A stretch of 18,824 nt of DNA from a bacterium. GTDB lineage: Bacteria; Margulisbacteria; Marinamargulisbacteria; JAAEMD01. This document shows positions 8,901 through 15,212 of the stretch, one piece after another; position 1 is the stretch's first letter; every line of letters begins with the position of its first letter. The notes beneath the pieces were generated by a model. It did not search any database and was not told where the DNA came from. It saw only the letters and a program-made list of their open reading frames with translations. The translations under genes and the position numbers were made by a program. Location of the stretch: assembly GCA_024225875.1 (NCBI GenBank), contig JAAEMD010000191.1:1-18824 (forward strand), in the 5' to 3' direction.

Positions 8901-9783
8901 CATGAATAACCGAAAATCTATTCGCCTCACCTGAGCTTTGCACACTCAATAAAGTATAGGCGCCATGACTGCTTGGATTGTCCTGAGTTTGGATAACCAG
9001 CCCCTGTTTTGCAGAACTTACAGAACCAGTTTCATTACCGTCAGTATATATCTGATAATTTCCGATAGATATATTACCATAACTGTTATTAAAGCCAGAA
9101 GAATTTATACCGCCGTCTACCCCTATCTTAAGAGATGTATTAGCTTGAGAAGCAGAAAAATTTCCGGAATTTCCAGCATTAATAGCTGCATTTGAAGCTT
9201 GAACGTAGCCAGCATCATTGTTTAGTAAAGAGATGTTTTCACCCTGAAGCATAACAGTAGATTCCAGTTTAGCTGCACTCAAGGTACCATCAGAAAGGTC
9301 AATTAGATCAGCATCCAGCCTGGCATTAGGTACAGTTCCTGACGCAAGGTTATCAGCATTAAGGAAGTAGGAAGAATCGTAAGAGTCTAATTTGTCAGCG
9401 TTATAGGAGTAAGGAGATGTCTCGAACTTAATCCTGGGGGCCATTTCCGGATCAGATTCGACTTTAATACCAAGATACGTAGTATCAGAACTAAAAACAG
9501 TACTCGTCAATGCTGTCTGGCTGCCTAATGATACACTGTAGTAACCATTGGTTACAGAAACTTCATTAACTCCTGAATAGGTCTCTGTCCATACAGGACT
9601 GCCTCCACTAGCTACAGTGTATATTGAAAATACAATCTGCACACTGCCTGTCACAGCTGTGCTGTCATTATTCAAGAGTCTACCCTGATAAGAAATTGTG
9701 TCAGTAACACCTGATATACTGCTGTATGCCATTAACAATAAAATGGGGATAATAAAAAATAATTTCTTCACGTATTTATTCAT
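5959..9783 (-). CDS. Secreted fibre-like surface protein, 1274 aa
   Basis: Probably an exported fibrous or surface protein. The ATG follows a strong site (AAAGGGG). Residues 1-25 form a signal peptide: MNKYVKK, then a hydrophobic stretch FFIIPILLLMAY, with likely cleavage in the SSISG region. The N-terminal part (about 28-130) resembles the beta-rich ISYQGRLLN...GYYSVSLG...SPYSYNADKLD head common in secreted phage-tail-fibre-like proteins of uncultivated bacteria. Two fibre-type repeats, NIGIGTTTPAYALDI (about 360) and NVGVGTTSPGKKLEV (about 455), and the GNGSSLTNVDADTVDGYHAS motif (about 650-672) belong to the same style. The C-terminus is beta-rich and ends AWGIDNIELYGR, as in sandwich or MAM-like domains. 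I see no S74 chaperone, LPXTG, transmembrane anchor or autotransporter barrel. No terminator was found. Adhesin, sheath or scaffold roles are all possible; the exact function is unknown. Confidence 0.88.
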   Translation of the reverse strand: MNKYVKKLFFIIPILLLMAYSSISGVTDTISYQGRLLNNDSTAVTGSVQIVFSIYTVASGGSPVWTETYSGVNEVSVTNGYYSVSLGSQTALTSTVFSSDTTYLGIKVESDPEMAPRIKFETSPYSYNADKLDSYDSSYFLNADNLASGTVPNARLDADLIDLSDGTLSAAKLESTVMLQGENISLLNNDAGYVQASNAAINAGNSGNFSASQANTSLKIGVDGGINSSGFNNSYGNISIGNYQIYTDGNETGSVSSAKQGLVIQTQDNPSSHGAYTLLSVQSSGEANRFSVIHGAAGYTSQFYDSLSIGSGSTSAANISNVYVNFGITGDSDLWVADDIELGGNIYQKAAGSNYFGANIGIGTTTPAYALDIARTDPVIKLRSTATGQTGIRLHAGSGATNRATRIDFYNEVASDTVPRWTLSNDYSQAGDNDFSFIDSNDVKRLVILQGGNVGVGTTSPGKKLEVKSSDEIVAQFLYNGASNGGLLVENAGTNGAGYLSLSGMETGSTQKRIAYIAAVGAPDNADVYDTDMVFKVRENNNSLYTTTKEVLRLKHNGHVILSGGAIYIDNDNNPGGFNDDWLYLNGYLGVRGNNDYSGMRVFDKDTNSFLSLTQIGGDSYLTDSGSAATSYFLKGSGANADVRGTLTANLFSGNGSSLTNVDADTVDGYHASSFLDMEWVRSFSDNVANTGTWTQASSGWGEPSISADSYYTLTSGQAVGSETVDFNIPAGAKTACISFLSHTTSGYFDVFIKISGNWRWHRRINAYSIYSGNSSGIFDGNNIAVAATGLDHATQIRIRNQKGRIFFTGLGFTREDMRGTGGSSFMHWDNILALPALVIQGDNLNLSDTLTLTGSPGDNPSVITSRLVPAGQGADTDKTELILFHSNDVDSNGPDLITLRAPSIRLQTYDNSLVDDIDDDLGSNTRMNIDHQGHVQFSGPYIRNYEGSNIIQTDSNDWLRVMQGGGWSSGMAVYDAVAINTGGGLAVGDWSSQPVGIIKATEGFIDDENSAKLKGNSISDYGAWEISGSKGGWSGINYNNDVTLMMKSNQIGFYNDANNEWMLQTLTNAGVYLYYDRYMKFETRDDGVDIWGHQHVRGYRQWELFYMRDFEGETVLQFGGNSYGGCHTDIGFNRILGGRGTPSFFASHSTGVYLEFDSNGENFVQGRYSMVKVKVNYYFIDSWDGEMGMINVRLKNGSSWSGLYRFWQSPKFTHAGTQYSFTGSSYSDAMIPVEFVIPIESNTNIIRIQFFSDLDGDTNDEAWGIDNIELYGR

Positions 9784-9986
9784 TTTTGGCCCCTTTCATA
9801 CTTCTGTAGCTAATAGAAAATTATTAATTTAACAATCCCTCAAGGAAAATAAAGGACTTATTTCCTGACCCGATAAGTTTCAAAATAATACACCTGCAAT
9901 TTACATTTATTATATACCCATATGGAGCTAAAATTAAACATCAAGTTATTTTATTATAATGCATAATTTATATTTTTAATATTAAC

Positions 9987-10056
9987 TATTAGCTGGTACA
10001 AATTGAATTATCCGTTTAAACTTCAGTGGCGGACATTTTACTCTGGAACAGCTATA
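9987..10056 (+). repeat. Inverted-repeat (MITE-like) element, short form
   Basis: A copy of about 70 bases: left end TATTAGCTGGTACAAATTGA (one base different from the other copies), a short centre TTTAAACTTCAGTGG, and right end CGGACA...GGAACAGCTATA. Its outward right end reads CGGACA-N17-TATAAG but faces no plus-strand gene. Confidence 0.88.
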
Positions 10057-10150
10057 AGCTCTAAAATAAACATACAATCCTTATATAAAGTTACGATTTA
10101 TCAGTAGATATGGGCTTAAAACCAAAAATGGCTGCTAATCTGGCAATAAC

Positions 10151-10258
10151 TTCGAACTTCGAACTTCGAACTAAATAACTTAGAACTTAGAACATAGAAC
10201 TTAGAACATAGAACATAGAACTTAATAACTTAGAACTTAGAACTAAACAACTTAGAAG
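10151..10258. repeat. Tandem heptamer array (TTAGAAC type)
   Basis: Twelve heptamers of the forms TTCGAAC (3), TTAGAAC (5), ATAGAAC (3) and TTAGAAG (1), broken three times by eight-base units TAAATAAC, TTAATAAC and TAAACAAC. Heptamer periodicity is clear over about 108 bases. The array lies between two minus-strand genes, about 370 bases upstream of the fibre gene. Confidence 0.95.
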
Positions 10259-10409
10259 TTTCAGCCTCATTGCTCATCAACACTATTGTGGGCCAGTTTA
10301 AGATTAATCTTAGAAACTAACGTGAAAGTATGTTAAGGTCGATATTGAATAATCCGGGCTTTATGATTTTCTCGCTTACCTGCACCATTAATTATAATGG
10401 ATGTCTGAG

Positions 10410-10823
10410 CTAATGCTTAGAAATCAAGGCCCTCTTTCTTTTTAACTCTTCTGTTACATTTGTCAGAATTTCAAATATTTTACTGGCGCCTGAATCATTA
10501 TCTATCTTACCATCAACAGTCACCTCGCCAGACAACAAATCCTGCTTTATTACTTTTATAACATTTTTAATTGCTTCACGATATTCTATACTGTCTTTTT
10601 GTACTGCCAGGCAATATGTATGCTTATTATTTTTAGGGTTATTAACAACCAGAACTCTTTTGACATTTTTCTTAAATAAAGACTTAAACTTTTCTTTATA
10701 CACCTGTAAATTAGAATCTTTAGCAAAACAGTTACTACCAGCTCGAAGACTCGAAAAAGAGTTTGCATTTTTAGTTATATTTTTCTTTAGTCTTTTTTTC
10801 ATATCTTGAATTCTCTGTTTCAT
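10410..10823 (-). CDS. Hypothetical basic protein, 137 aa
   Basis: I do not recognise this family. A strong ribosome binding site (AAGGGGGCGG) precedes the ATG, which supports it as a real gene despite small size. The N-terminus is strongly basic (MKQRIQDMKKRLKKNITKN). Residues about 48-95 have an alternating pattern (KRVLVVNNPKNNKHTYCLAV) suggesting a small beta-containing fold, and the C-terminus is helical. There is no signal peptide or membrane segment. It is flanked by repeats on both sides and is not in an operon. Two leftward-facing promoter-like ends of inverted-repeat elements (11048 and 11308) lie upstream. A 60-codon frame that overlaps it in another phase is a shadow. Confidence 0.75.
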   Translation of the reverse strand: MKQRIQDMKKRLKKNITKNANSFSSLRAGSNCFAKDSNLQVYKEKFKSLFKKNVKRVLVVNNPKNNKHTYCLAVQKDSIEYREAIKNVIKVIKQDLLSGEVTVDGKIDNDSGASKIFEILTNVTEELKRKRALISKH

Positions 10824-11047
10824 TGTTATTCCGCCCCCTTAAGATTCTTCATTAAGTAAATCAATACATTTAAAGTGCCCTTTTTATTTTTTTTTTAAAC
10901 ATAAAAATTTAAATGTTTTATTCACTTACTGCTTTTTTATTTATACTGTTTTGACTTTTGCCCTGAACAGCTTCAATATTTCTAGTATATTTTCTTCATA
11001 TTTTAGTATTAAAAGCAGAATATCCTTAATTAAGGGACAACATCTTC

Positions 11048-11113
11048 TATAGCTGGTACAAATTGAACTGTCCGTTTAAATGGCTGAGTGCAGTGTACTT
11101 GCGTACAAAAACG
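11048..11113 (+). repeat. Inverted-repeat element, left part
   Basis: Matches the long form from TATAGCTGGTACAAATTGAA through TGGCTGAGTGCAGTGTACT and GCGTACA, then diverges. A very degenerate right end (TTTTTATGGAACATCATTATA, 11274-11294) might close a larger element, but this is weak. The reversed left end reads CGGACA-N17-TATAGA toward the 137-aa gene. Confidence 0.8.
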
Positions 11114-11307
11114 CTGCCACAACTAAATCCACAATATCTTTGTCTACTGTTTATATTAATTAATGATCTTAACAAAGTTATACAGGTTCCAGTTTCAGTC
11201 TTATTTACTATAAACCGGCACTTTAGTACTCAATTATCGATATTTTTATAAAAACATTTCACACAAAGATATCTTTTTATGGAACATCATTATAAAATGA
11301 TCTGAAT

Positions 11308-11422
11308 TATAGCTGGTACAATTGAACTGTCCTTTTAAATGGCTGAGTGCAGTGTACTGACGTACATTAACGAAGTCATTTAAAAACTTTAGTGTCGGAC
11401 ATTTTACTTTGGAGCAGCTATA
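11308..11422 (+). repeat. Inverted-repeat (MITE-like) element, long form
   Basis: A complete 115-base copy, left TATAGCTGGTACAATTGAAC (one A fewer than other copies) and right GTGTCGGACA...GGAGCAGCTATA. The internal sequence matches the 5707 copy over most of its length. The right end lies 19 bases before the TTG start of the methyltransferase gene, so it forms that gene's 5' region. Confidence 0.92.
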
Positions 11423-11424
11423 AT
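11396..11424 (+). promoter_or_regulatory. MITE-borne promoter for the rRNA methyltransferase
   Basis: CGGACA (11396-11401), 17 bases, TATAAT (11419-11424). The -10 box is perfect and is formed by the element's terminal TATA plus the two flanking bases AT. The start codon is 17 bases past the box, with AGGAG (11431-11435) between, giving a very short leader. No other promoter fits between the element and the gene. Confidence 0.6.
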
Positions 11425-11441
11425 AACTTCAGGAGAATACA

Positions 11442-12578
11442 TTGAATAAAGTCATACTTATTGCAACAACTGCTTTTGGACTTGAAAAAATTGTAAAAAA
11501 AGAAGTTACTGATCTAGGATTCAAGATCACTGGAGTTATGGACGGCAGAATAGAGTTTGAAGCCACTATTAACGATATCCCAGTCACTAATATATGGCTT
11601 AGATGCGCAGATAGAGTGCTTATTAAAGCAGGTGAGTTTACGGCTTTAACTTTTGACAGTCTTTTCGAAAATACAAAAGCCATTGACTGGGGGGCCTTTA
11701 TAACAGAAGACGGAAGATTCACTGTTAAAGGCAAATCAGTAAAATCAAAACTTGGCAGTATCAGAGCCTGTCAATCTATTGTAAAAAAAGCAGTAGTAGA
11801 AAAATTAAAAGAAAAATACAAAACAGAACAGTTTAAAGAAACAGGTCCTGATTTTACAATCCAGATATCGATCTTAAAAGATACAGCCACACTGACAATC
11901 GATACTTCCGGGCCAGGTCTTCATAAAAGAGGTTATAGAGTAGAGTTTAATGAAGCCCCTCTTAAAGAAACTATGGCTTCAGCACTTGTGTTACTAAGCT
12001 TCTGGAACAAAGAAAGATTATTAATAGACCCCATGTGCGGTTCAGGGACGATCCTGATTGAAGCAGCAATGATCGCCAGAAACATAGCTCCTGGAATAAA
12101 CAGAAAGTTCGTTTCTGAGCAGTGGCCTGTGATAAACAGGAACATCTGGAAAAAGATCAGACAAGATGCTCTTAATGCGGTTGATTCTAATATAAAACTT
12201 CAGATAATAGGTTATGATATAAATGAAAAAAATATCCAGTCCTGTTTAGTAAATGCCAGAAAAGCCGGAGTTCAAGAGGACATTATTTTTAAAAAACAGG
12301 ACATTAAAGATCTATGGGTCGATAAGCAGTACGGAATAGTTATATCAAATCCTCCTTACGGAATAAGAATATCAGATTTCAAAAAAATTAATGATATATA
12401 TATCGACATTAATAAAATATTCAAAAAAAAGAAGGGCTGGTCAATATATATATTAACAGCAGACGAAATGTTTCCAGAATATTTCAAAAGAACATATCCA
12501 GACCGTGTACGAAAGTTGTATAACGGACGAATTCAGGTCAATTACTATCAATATTATGGAGAAAAACCCGACAAATAG
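11442..12578 (+). CDS. rlmL: THUMP-domain rRNA guanine-N2 methyltransferase (RlmL/YpsC type)
   Basis: Likely methylates 23S rRNA guanosine (the m2G2445-type family) using SAM. The start is TTG with AGGAG six bases upstream. Residues about 1-55 form the N-terminal ferredoxin-like part, about 60-160 the THUMP domain, and about 175-378 a Rossmann methyltransferase. The catalytic core shows DPMCGSGT (motif I, D196-T203), GYDI with the acidic D259, QD at 286-287, and SNPPYG (302-307), the NPPY motif of base-amino methyltransferases. At 378 aa it matches the single-domain Firmicutes YpsC proteins and not the fused E. coli RlmKL of about 700 aa. The gene overlaps the next one. The exact target base cannot be read from sequence. 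Confidence 0.9.
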   Translation: MNKVILIATTAFGLEKIVKKEVTDLGFKITGVMDGRIEFEATINDIPVTNIWLRCADRVLIKAGEFTALTFDSLFENTKAIDWGAFITEDGRFTVKGKSVKSKLGSIRACQSIVKKAVVEKLKEKYKTEQFKETGPDFTIQISILKDTATLTIDTSGPGLHKRGYRVEFNEAPLKETMASALVLLSFWNKERLLIDPMCGSGTILIEAAMIARNIAPGINRKFVSEQWPVINRNIWKKIRQDALNAVDSNIKLQIIGYDINEKNIQSCLVNARKAGVQEDIIFKKQDIKDLWVDKQYGIVISNPPYGIRISDFKKINDIYIDINKIFKKKKGWSIYILTADEMFPEYFKRTYPDRVRKLYNGRIQVNYYQYYGEKPDK

Positions 12579-12816
12579 ATGGTACAATAAATATATGAAC
12601 AAAAAAAACAAAAAAACAATACTATCAGGCATGCCTGCCTTAACCATTGATGGAAAACGAGCCATTATTAACCAGACATTAGATGCTGTAGGTGAAAAAG
12701 CATTTGTATCGTGGCTGAAAAAACAAAAAATACCGTCTATACGTTATATAAATGAAAATGTACGAAAATATAAAGCCGGATTTTTCAGAGAGATGTTTGA
12801 GCTGTCTCAAAACTAA
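12556..12816 (+). CDS. Small basic hypothetical protein
   Basis: No recognised family. I use ATG 12556, giving 86 aa and a 23-base overlap with the 3' end of the methyltransferase gene; the upstream GTG at 12505 is improbable, and ATG 12595 (73 aa, 16 bases after the previous stop) is a real alternative. No convincing ribosome binding site is seen for any, so translational coupling to the upstream gene is likely. The protein is lysine-rich near the N-terminus (NKKNKKTI), then GMPALTIDGKRAIINQTLDA and a helical C-terminus with WLKKQKIPSIRYINENVRKY. The operon position with an rRNA methyltransferase and the basic charge would allow an RNA-binding role, but that is inference. Confidence 0.6.
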   Translation: MEKNPTNRWYNKYMNKKNKKTILSGMPALTIDGKRAIINQTLDAVGEKAFVSWLKKQKIPSIRYINENVRKYKAGFFREMFELSQN

Positions 12817-12913
12817 CCAGTTTTTCAGATTATAAAAAACCTGTACTACATAACTGCTGTTACTTTACTGACCGGCTCAGGCAGGCACTGGCAATAAACA
12901 GGCGATCAAAGCA

Positions 12914-13510
12914 TTATTGTGCTATACAAATATTAAGGTCCTTTATAGTACCGGTCTTAAGATCATAGATCCAGCCATGGATATACAGTTCCTGGCCAGA
13001 CCTGTATGCTTTTTGAACAGCTTCAGTTTTATATATATTTTCTACCTGCTTCAAAACATTAATTTCAGATAAAAGATCGGCCCTGGCATCTGGATTACTA
13101 AAAACATTAATTTTATCTTTATTTTCTATATACAGATCTCTTACGGTCTGGAGCCAGACAGAAATCACTCCCTCCACATCATCATTTATAACAGCTTTAA
13201 TACCACCACAGCCATAGTGTCCACATACTATAATATGTTTAACCTTTAGTACCTGAACTCCATATTGAATAACAGATAAGCAGCCAGGATCAGTATCCAG
13301 CACTATATTGGCTATATTCCTGTGAACAAACATCTCACCCGGCTGCACATCTACTATATTCGTTGCCGAGACCCGGCTGTCAGAACAGCCGATCCATAAA
13401 TATTCCGGGTTTTGATGTCCTGCTGTATCTATAAAAAAATTATGATCCGAACTCTTTACTCTTTCTGACCACTGTTTATTTTTTTCAAGAAGATTTCTCA
13501 GTGTACACAT
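12914..13510 (-). CDS. can: Beta-class carbonic anhydrase
   Basis: Interconverts CO2 and bicarbonate in the cytoplasm, 198 aa, the usual length for the family. The zinc site is complete and even numbered as in E. coli Can: C42 and D44-x-R46 in IGCSDSRV, H98 and C101 in CGHYGCGG. The segment GEMFVHRNIANIV (58-70) and the QYGVQVLKVKHIIVCGH strand are typical. An AAAGGA site precedes the ATG. It lies downstream of the M28 peptidase gene in the same direction, 114 bases away. That gap holds two inverted repeats (see separate entries), so it may have its own control. No partner such as cyanase or a bicarbonate transporter is nearby. Confidence 0.96.
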   Translation of the reverse strand: MCTLRNLLEKNKQWSERVKSSDHNFFIDTAGHQNPEYLWIGCSDSRVSATNIVDVQPGEMFVHRNIANIVLDTDPGCLSVIQYGVQVLKVKHIIVCGHYGCGGIKAVINDDVEGVISVWLQTVRDLYIENKDKINVFSNPDARADLLSEINVLKQVENIYKTEAVQKAYRSGQELYIHGWIYDLKTGTIKDLNICIAQ

Positions 13511-13538
13511 TTTACTATCCTTTATTATTTTAATTATT

Positions 13539-13558
13539 TTCAGCTTTGTAAGGCTGAA
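13539..13558. other. Inverted repeat TTCAGC/GCTGAA upstream of can
   Basis: A perfect six-base stem with an eight-base spacer, 29 bases upstream of the can start codon. No T-tract follows on the minus strand, so it is not a clear terminator of the M28 gene; a leader stem is possible. Confidence 0.3.
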
Positions 13559-13585
13559 CTATCAGCTATGATTTTATCAGTAAAC

Positions 13586-13598
13586 TACCTGTCAGGTA
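13586..13598. promoter_or_regulatory. Palindrome TACCTG-T-CAGGTA, possible operator
   Basis: A perfect 13-base dyad about 76 bases upstream of can and 27 bases after the M28 stop. The single-base centre suits a protein-binding dyad better than an RNA hairpin. No regulator can be named. Confidence 0.25.
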
Positions 13599-13624
13599 CT
13601 CCCGAATAAAGATACCACACAGTG

Positions 13625-14833
13625 TTATAGATTCCTGATAAAAAGATTAAGGGCCCTGGCAATATCAACAAGCTTATAACAGTCCACAATAGTAATATTG
13701 TCCTTTGGAGTATGGGTAATATCCTGAGAATCCATATTATCAGTCAACCACTTTGAAGAAACAGCTATAGCAGGACAACCATATTGAATAAAAATGCTGT
13801 GATCTCCCTGCGGCCATCCTGGCCCTTCAGTTATGTCGTTAAAATCATTTAATACCTCTTTTATATTCCTCTCTATTGCCTGAGGCAAATCATAAAAAGA
13901 AAAGGCCGAACAACCTTCTTTATATCCTGGGCCATCAATATTTATATTAAGTAAAATATCATCAAATTTATTGTGATTCTCCTTAATATAAGTCATTTGT
14001 CCAGGAGCTGAATAATAATCTTCACCATTAAAGGCTGCTATCTCGATCTGATTATCTCCATCATAATCACTTAAAAGTTCTGCCAGTAACAGCAAAGTGA
14101 CAACACCTGTTGCATTATCAATAGCGCCCGGGGTACCTTTCTTAGCATCTATATGGGCCGTTACTACAATACGTTTACCACTACCCTTCCCGGCAATAAT
14201 ATTACAGCCATAACCTGCAATACGCTTCGATCCTGACTTCAAAAAAGCCTGCTCACCTGCCAGAAGAAGAAGTTCGGCACCTTCTTCTTCAGTCATATAA
14301 ACATATGGCACATTAAAATCTCCATCCTCAATCAAAGGGAACGGATATACTCCACCGGCAAGAGAGGGATTCCGGCCTGTCGCAGAAATAATTGCTGCAG
14401 GCCTGCCTTTTTCAAGAAGTGAAATAATTTTCTTATGCTCTTCAGGGTTATAAAAAACAAAATTCTTCGGCATAAGCTGTTCTTTAGCAATCCCATCATA
14501 TAATAAAGCGATTCTCCCTTTAATATCTTTCTGCTGTAGATCTTTAATATCAGCAATACTTACAATCTGAGCTTCTACGTCACAACCCAGCGAATAAGGA
14601 CCGGTAAAGATTTGAAAATCCCTGCCATTCACCCTTAAACAGGATCCTTCATCTTTCCAGTCAACTGCTTCAAAAAACTGCCGTTTAACCTCCCAGCCAA
14701 ATGATATTATTTCTTTTTCAAAAAAATTGACTGCCCTGATATTTCCCTCACTGGCAACACTGCGGTTCGGTATTTCTGAACACAGCCTTTGCAGATAATA
14801 CTGGCTCTTTTCATAAATATTTTTTTTATCCAT
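13625..14833 (-). CDS. M28-family zinc aminopeptidase
   Basis: A metallo-aminopeptidase of the M28 (peptidase Y/S type) family, 402 aa. The co-catalytic zinc site is visible: H227 in TAHIDAKKG, D239 in GAIDNATG, E271-D272 in FNGEDY (general base and ligand), D300 in NINIDGPG, and H374 in THTPKDN. Residues about 85-190 form an inserted PA-like domain between the N-terminal helices and the catalytic core. There is no signal peptide, so it is probably cytoplasmic. A strong AAAGGGGG site precedes the ATG. The region 14915-14983 just upstream contains an inverted-repeat element whose left end makes a CGGACA-N17-TATATT promoter pointing into this gene. A 74-codon frame overlapping it in another phase is a shadow. 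Natural substrate unknown. Confidence 0.93.
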   Translation of the reverse strand: MDKKNIYEKSQYYLQRLCSEIPNRSVASEGNIRAVNFFEKEIISFGWEVKRQFFEAVDWKDEGSCLRVNGRDFQIFTGPYSLGCDVEAQIVSIADIKDLQQKDIKGRIALLYDGIAKEQLMPKNFVFYNPEEHKKIISLLEKGRPAAIISATGRNPSLAGGVYPFPLIEDGDFNVPYVYMTEEEGAELLLLAGEQAFLKSGSKRIAGYGCNIIAGKGSGKRIVVTAHIDAKKGTPGAIDNATGVVTLLLLAELLSDYDGDNQIEIAAFNGEDYYSAPGQMTYIKENHNKFDDILLNINIDGPGYKEGCSAFSFYDLPQAIERNIKEVLNDFNDITEGPGWPQGDHSIFIQYGCPAIAVSSKWLTDNMDSQDITHTPKDNITIVDCYKLVDIARALNLFIRNL

Positions 14834-14912
14834 TAAACAAACCCCCTTTCTTTAGAAGAATTAATACGCCATTAATATACTTATCCATGTTTTGAAATAC
14901 CAGTAAAACATA

Positions 14913-14941
14913 AATATAGCTGGTACAAATTGAACTGTCCG
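14913..14941 (-). promoter_or_regulatory. MITE left-end promoter facing the M28 peptidase
   Basis: On the minus strand CGGACA (14936-14941), 17 bases, TATATT (14913-14918), a 5 of 6 match in the -10. The start codon is about 80 bases downstream. Confidence 0.45.
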
Positions 14942-14983
14942 TTTAAACTTATGTGGCGGACATTTTATTTTGGAACAGCTATA
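14915..14983 (+). repeat. Inverted-repeat (MITE-like) element, short form
   Basis: A complete 69-base copy: 27-base terminal repeats (22 of 27 bases match between ends), left TATAGCTGGTAC...TGTCCG and right CGGACA...GGAACAGCTATA, around TTTAAACTTATGTGG. It sits exactly between two divergent genes. Confidence 0.93.
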
Positions 14984-14985
14984 TA
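14957..14985 (+). promoter_or_regulatory. MITE right-end promoter facing queH
   Basis: CGGACA (14957-14962), 17 bases, TATATA (14980-14985). It would start a transcript about 220 bases upstream of queH that crosses the minus-strand terminator-like hairpins. Inferred only. Confidence 0.35.
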
Positions 14986-15047
14986 TACTGAATTTATATC
15001 ATAAAAAATATTATATAAATAATGACAAGTCTGAGCAAAGCCATCTG

Positions 15048-15089
15048 AAAAAAACAGGGCTGACTTACGTCCCTGCCTTATCGAACGGC
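15048..15089 (-). terminator. Terminator-like double hairpin, orphan
   Basis: On the minus strand a small stem GCC/GGC (loop GTTCGATAA) is followed by CAGG-GAC-GTAA-GTC-AGC-CCTG, an inner stem closed by a GNRA-type GTAA loop, and then TTTTTTT (15048-15054). This is the arrangement of an intrinsic terminator, but no minus-strand gene lies directly upstream; it would end a short RNA starting near 15100-15180, or attenuate the M28 gene. Confidence 0.4.
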
Positions 15090-15144
15090 AAAAAAATCAA
15101 CCATTTATATATTACCGGGTATTTCATCAATAAAGATCATATAT

Positions 15145-15165
15145 TATAATCCAGACTGGATTATA
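15145..15165. promoter_or_regulatory. Perfect palindrome TATAATCCAG-A-CTGGATTATA
   Basis: Ten-base arms around a single base, 48 bases before the queH start. Each arm contains TATAAT, so both strands offer a -10 box within a dyad, which looks like an operator overlapping a promoter. Two TATAGCTG octamers follow at 15163 and 15180. Confidence 0.5.
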
Positions 15166-15212
15166 GCTGTAGTTATATATATAGCTGTTAATTACTTAAT
15201 AAGAGTGGGTTT

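Larger units (their letters stand above)
9784..10409. other. Repeat-rich intergenic region
   Basis: 626 bases without a supported gene. It holds a short-form inverted-repeat element (9987-10056) and a tandem heptamer array (10151-10258). The rest is AT-rich unique sequence; an imperfect CTGAGC/GCTTAG stem at 10405-10420 overlaps the stop codon of the next gene but lacks a T-tract. Confidence 0.7.
10824..11441. other. Intergenic region with two inverted-repeat elements
   Basis: 618 bases with no supported gene. It contains a left-end copy at 11048 and a complete copy at 11308, in tandem and in the same orientation, and AT-rich unique DNA. A 62-codon frame at 11063-11251 begins inside the first element and lacks a ribosome binding site, so I do not call it. 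Confidence 0.65.
14834..15212. other. Divergent intergenic region between M28 peptidase and queH
   Basis: 379 bases without a gene. Contains the short-form inverted-repeat element (14915-14983), a terminator-like double hairpin on the minus strand (15048-15089), and a 21-base palindrome (15145-15165). Confidence 0.7.

Noticed and set aside
10151..10258. CRISPR array
   Set aside because: The repeats are seven bases long without unique spacers, so it is a simple tandem array.
15048..15095. Resemblance of the minus-strand hairpin (GTTCGATAAGGCAGGGACG) to the c-di-GMP-I (GEMM) riboswitch
   Set aside because: The closing stem, the GCAAA segment and the second receptor hairpin are absent. A covariance-model search would settle it.
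15000..15212. preQ1 riboswitch upstream of queH
   Set aside because: No match to the class I pseudoknot arrangement (stem, loop and adjacent A-rich tail) was found; the CAGGG/CCCTG stem fits poorly and is better read as a terminator on the other strand.
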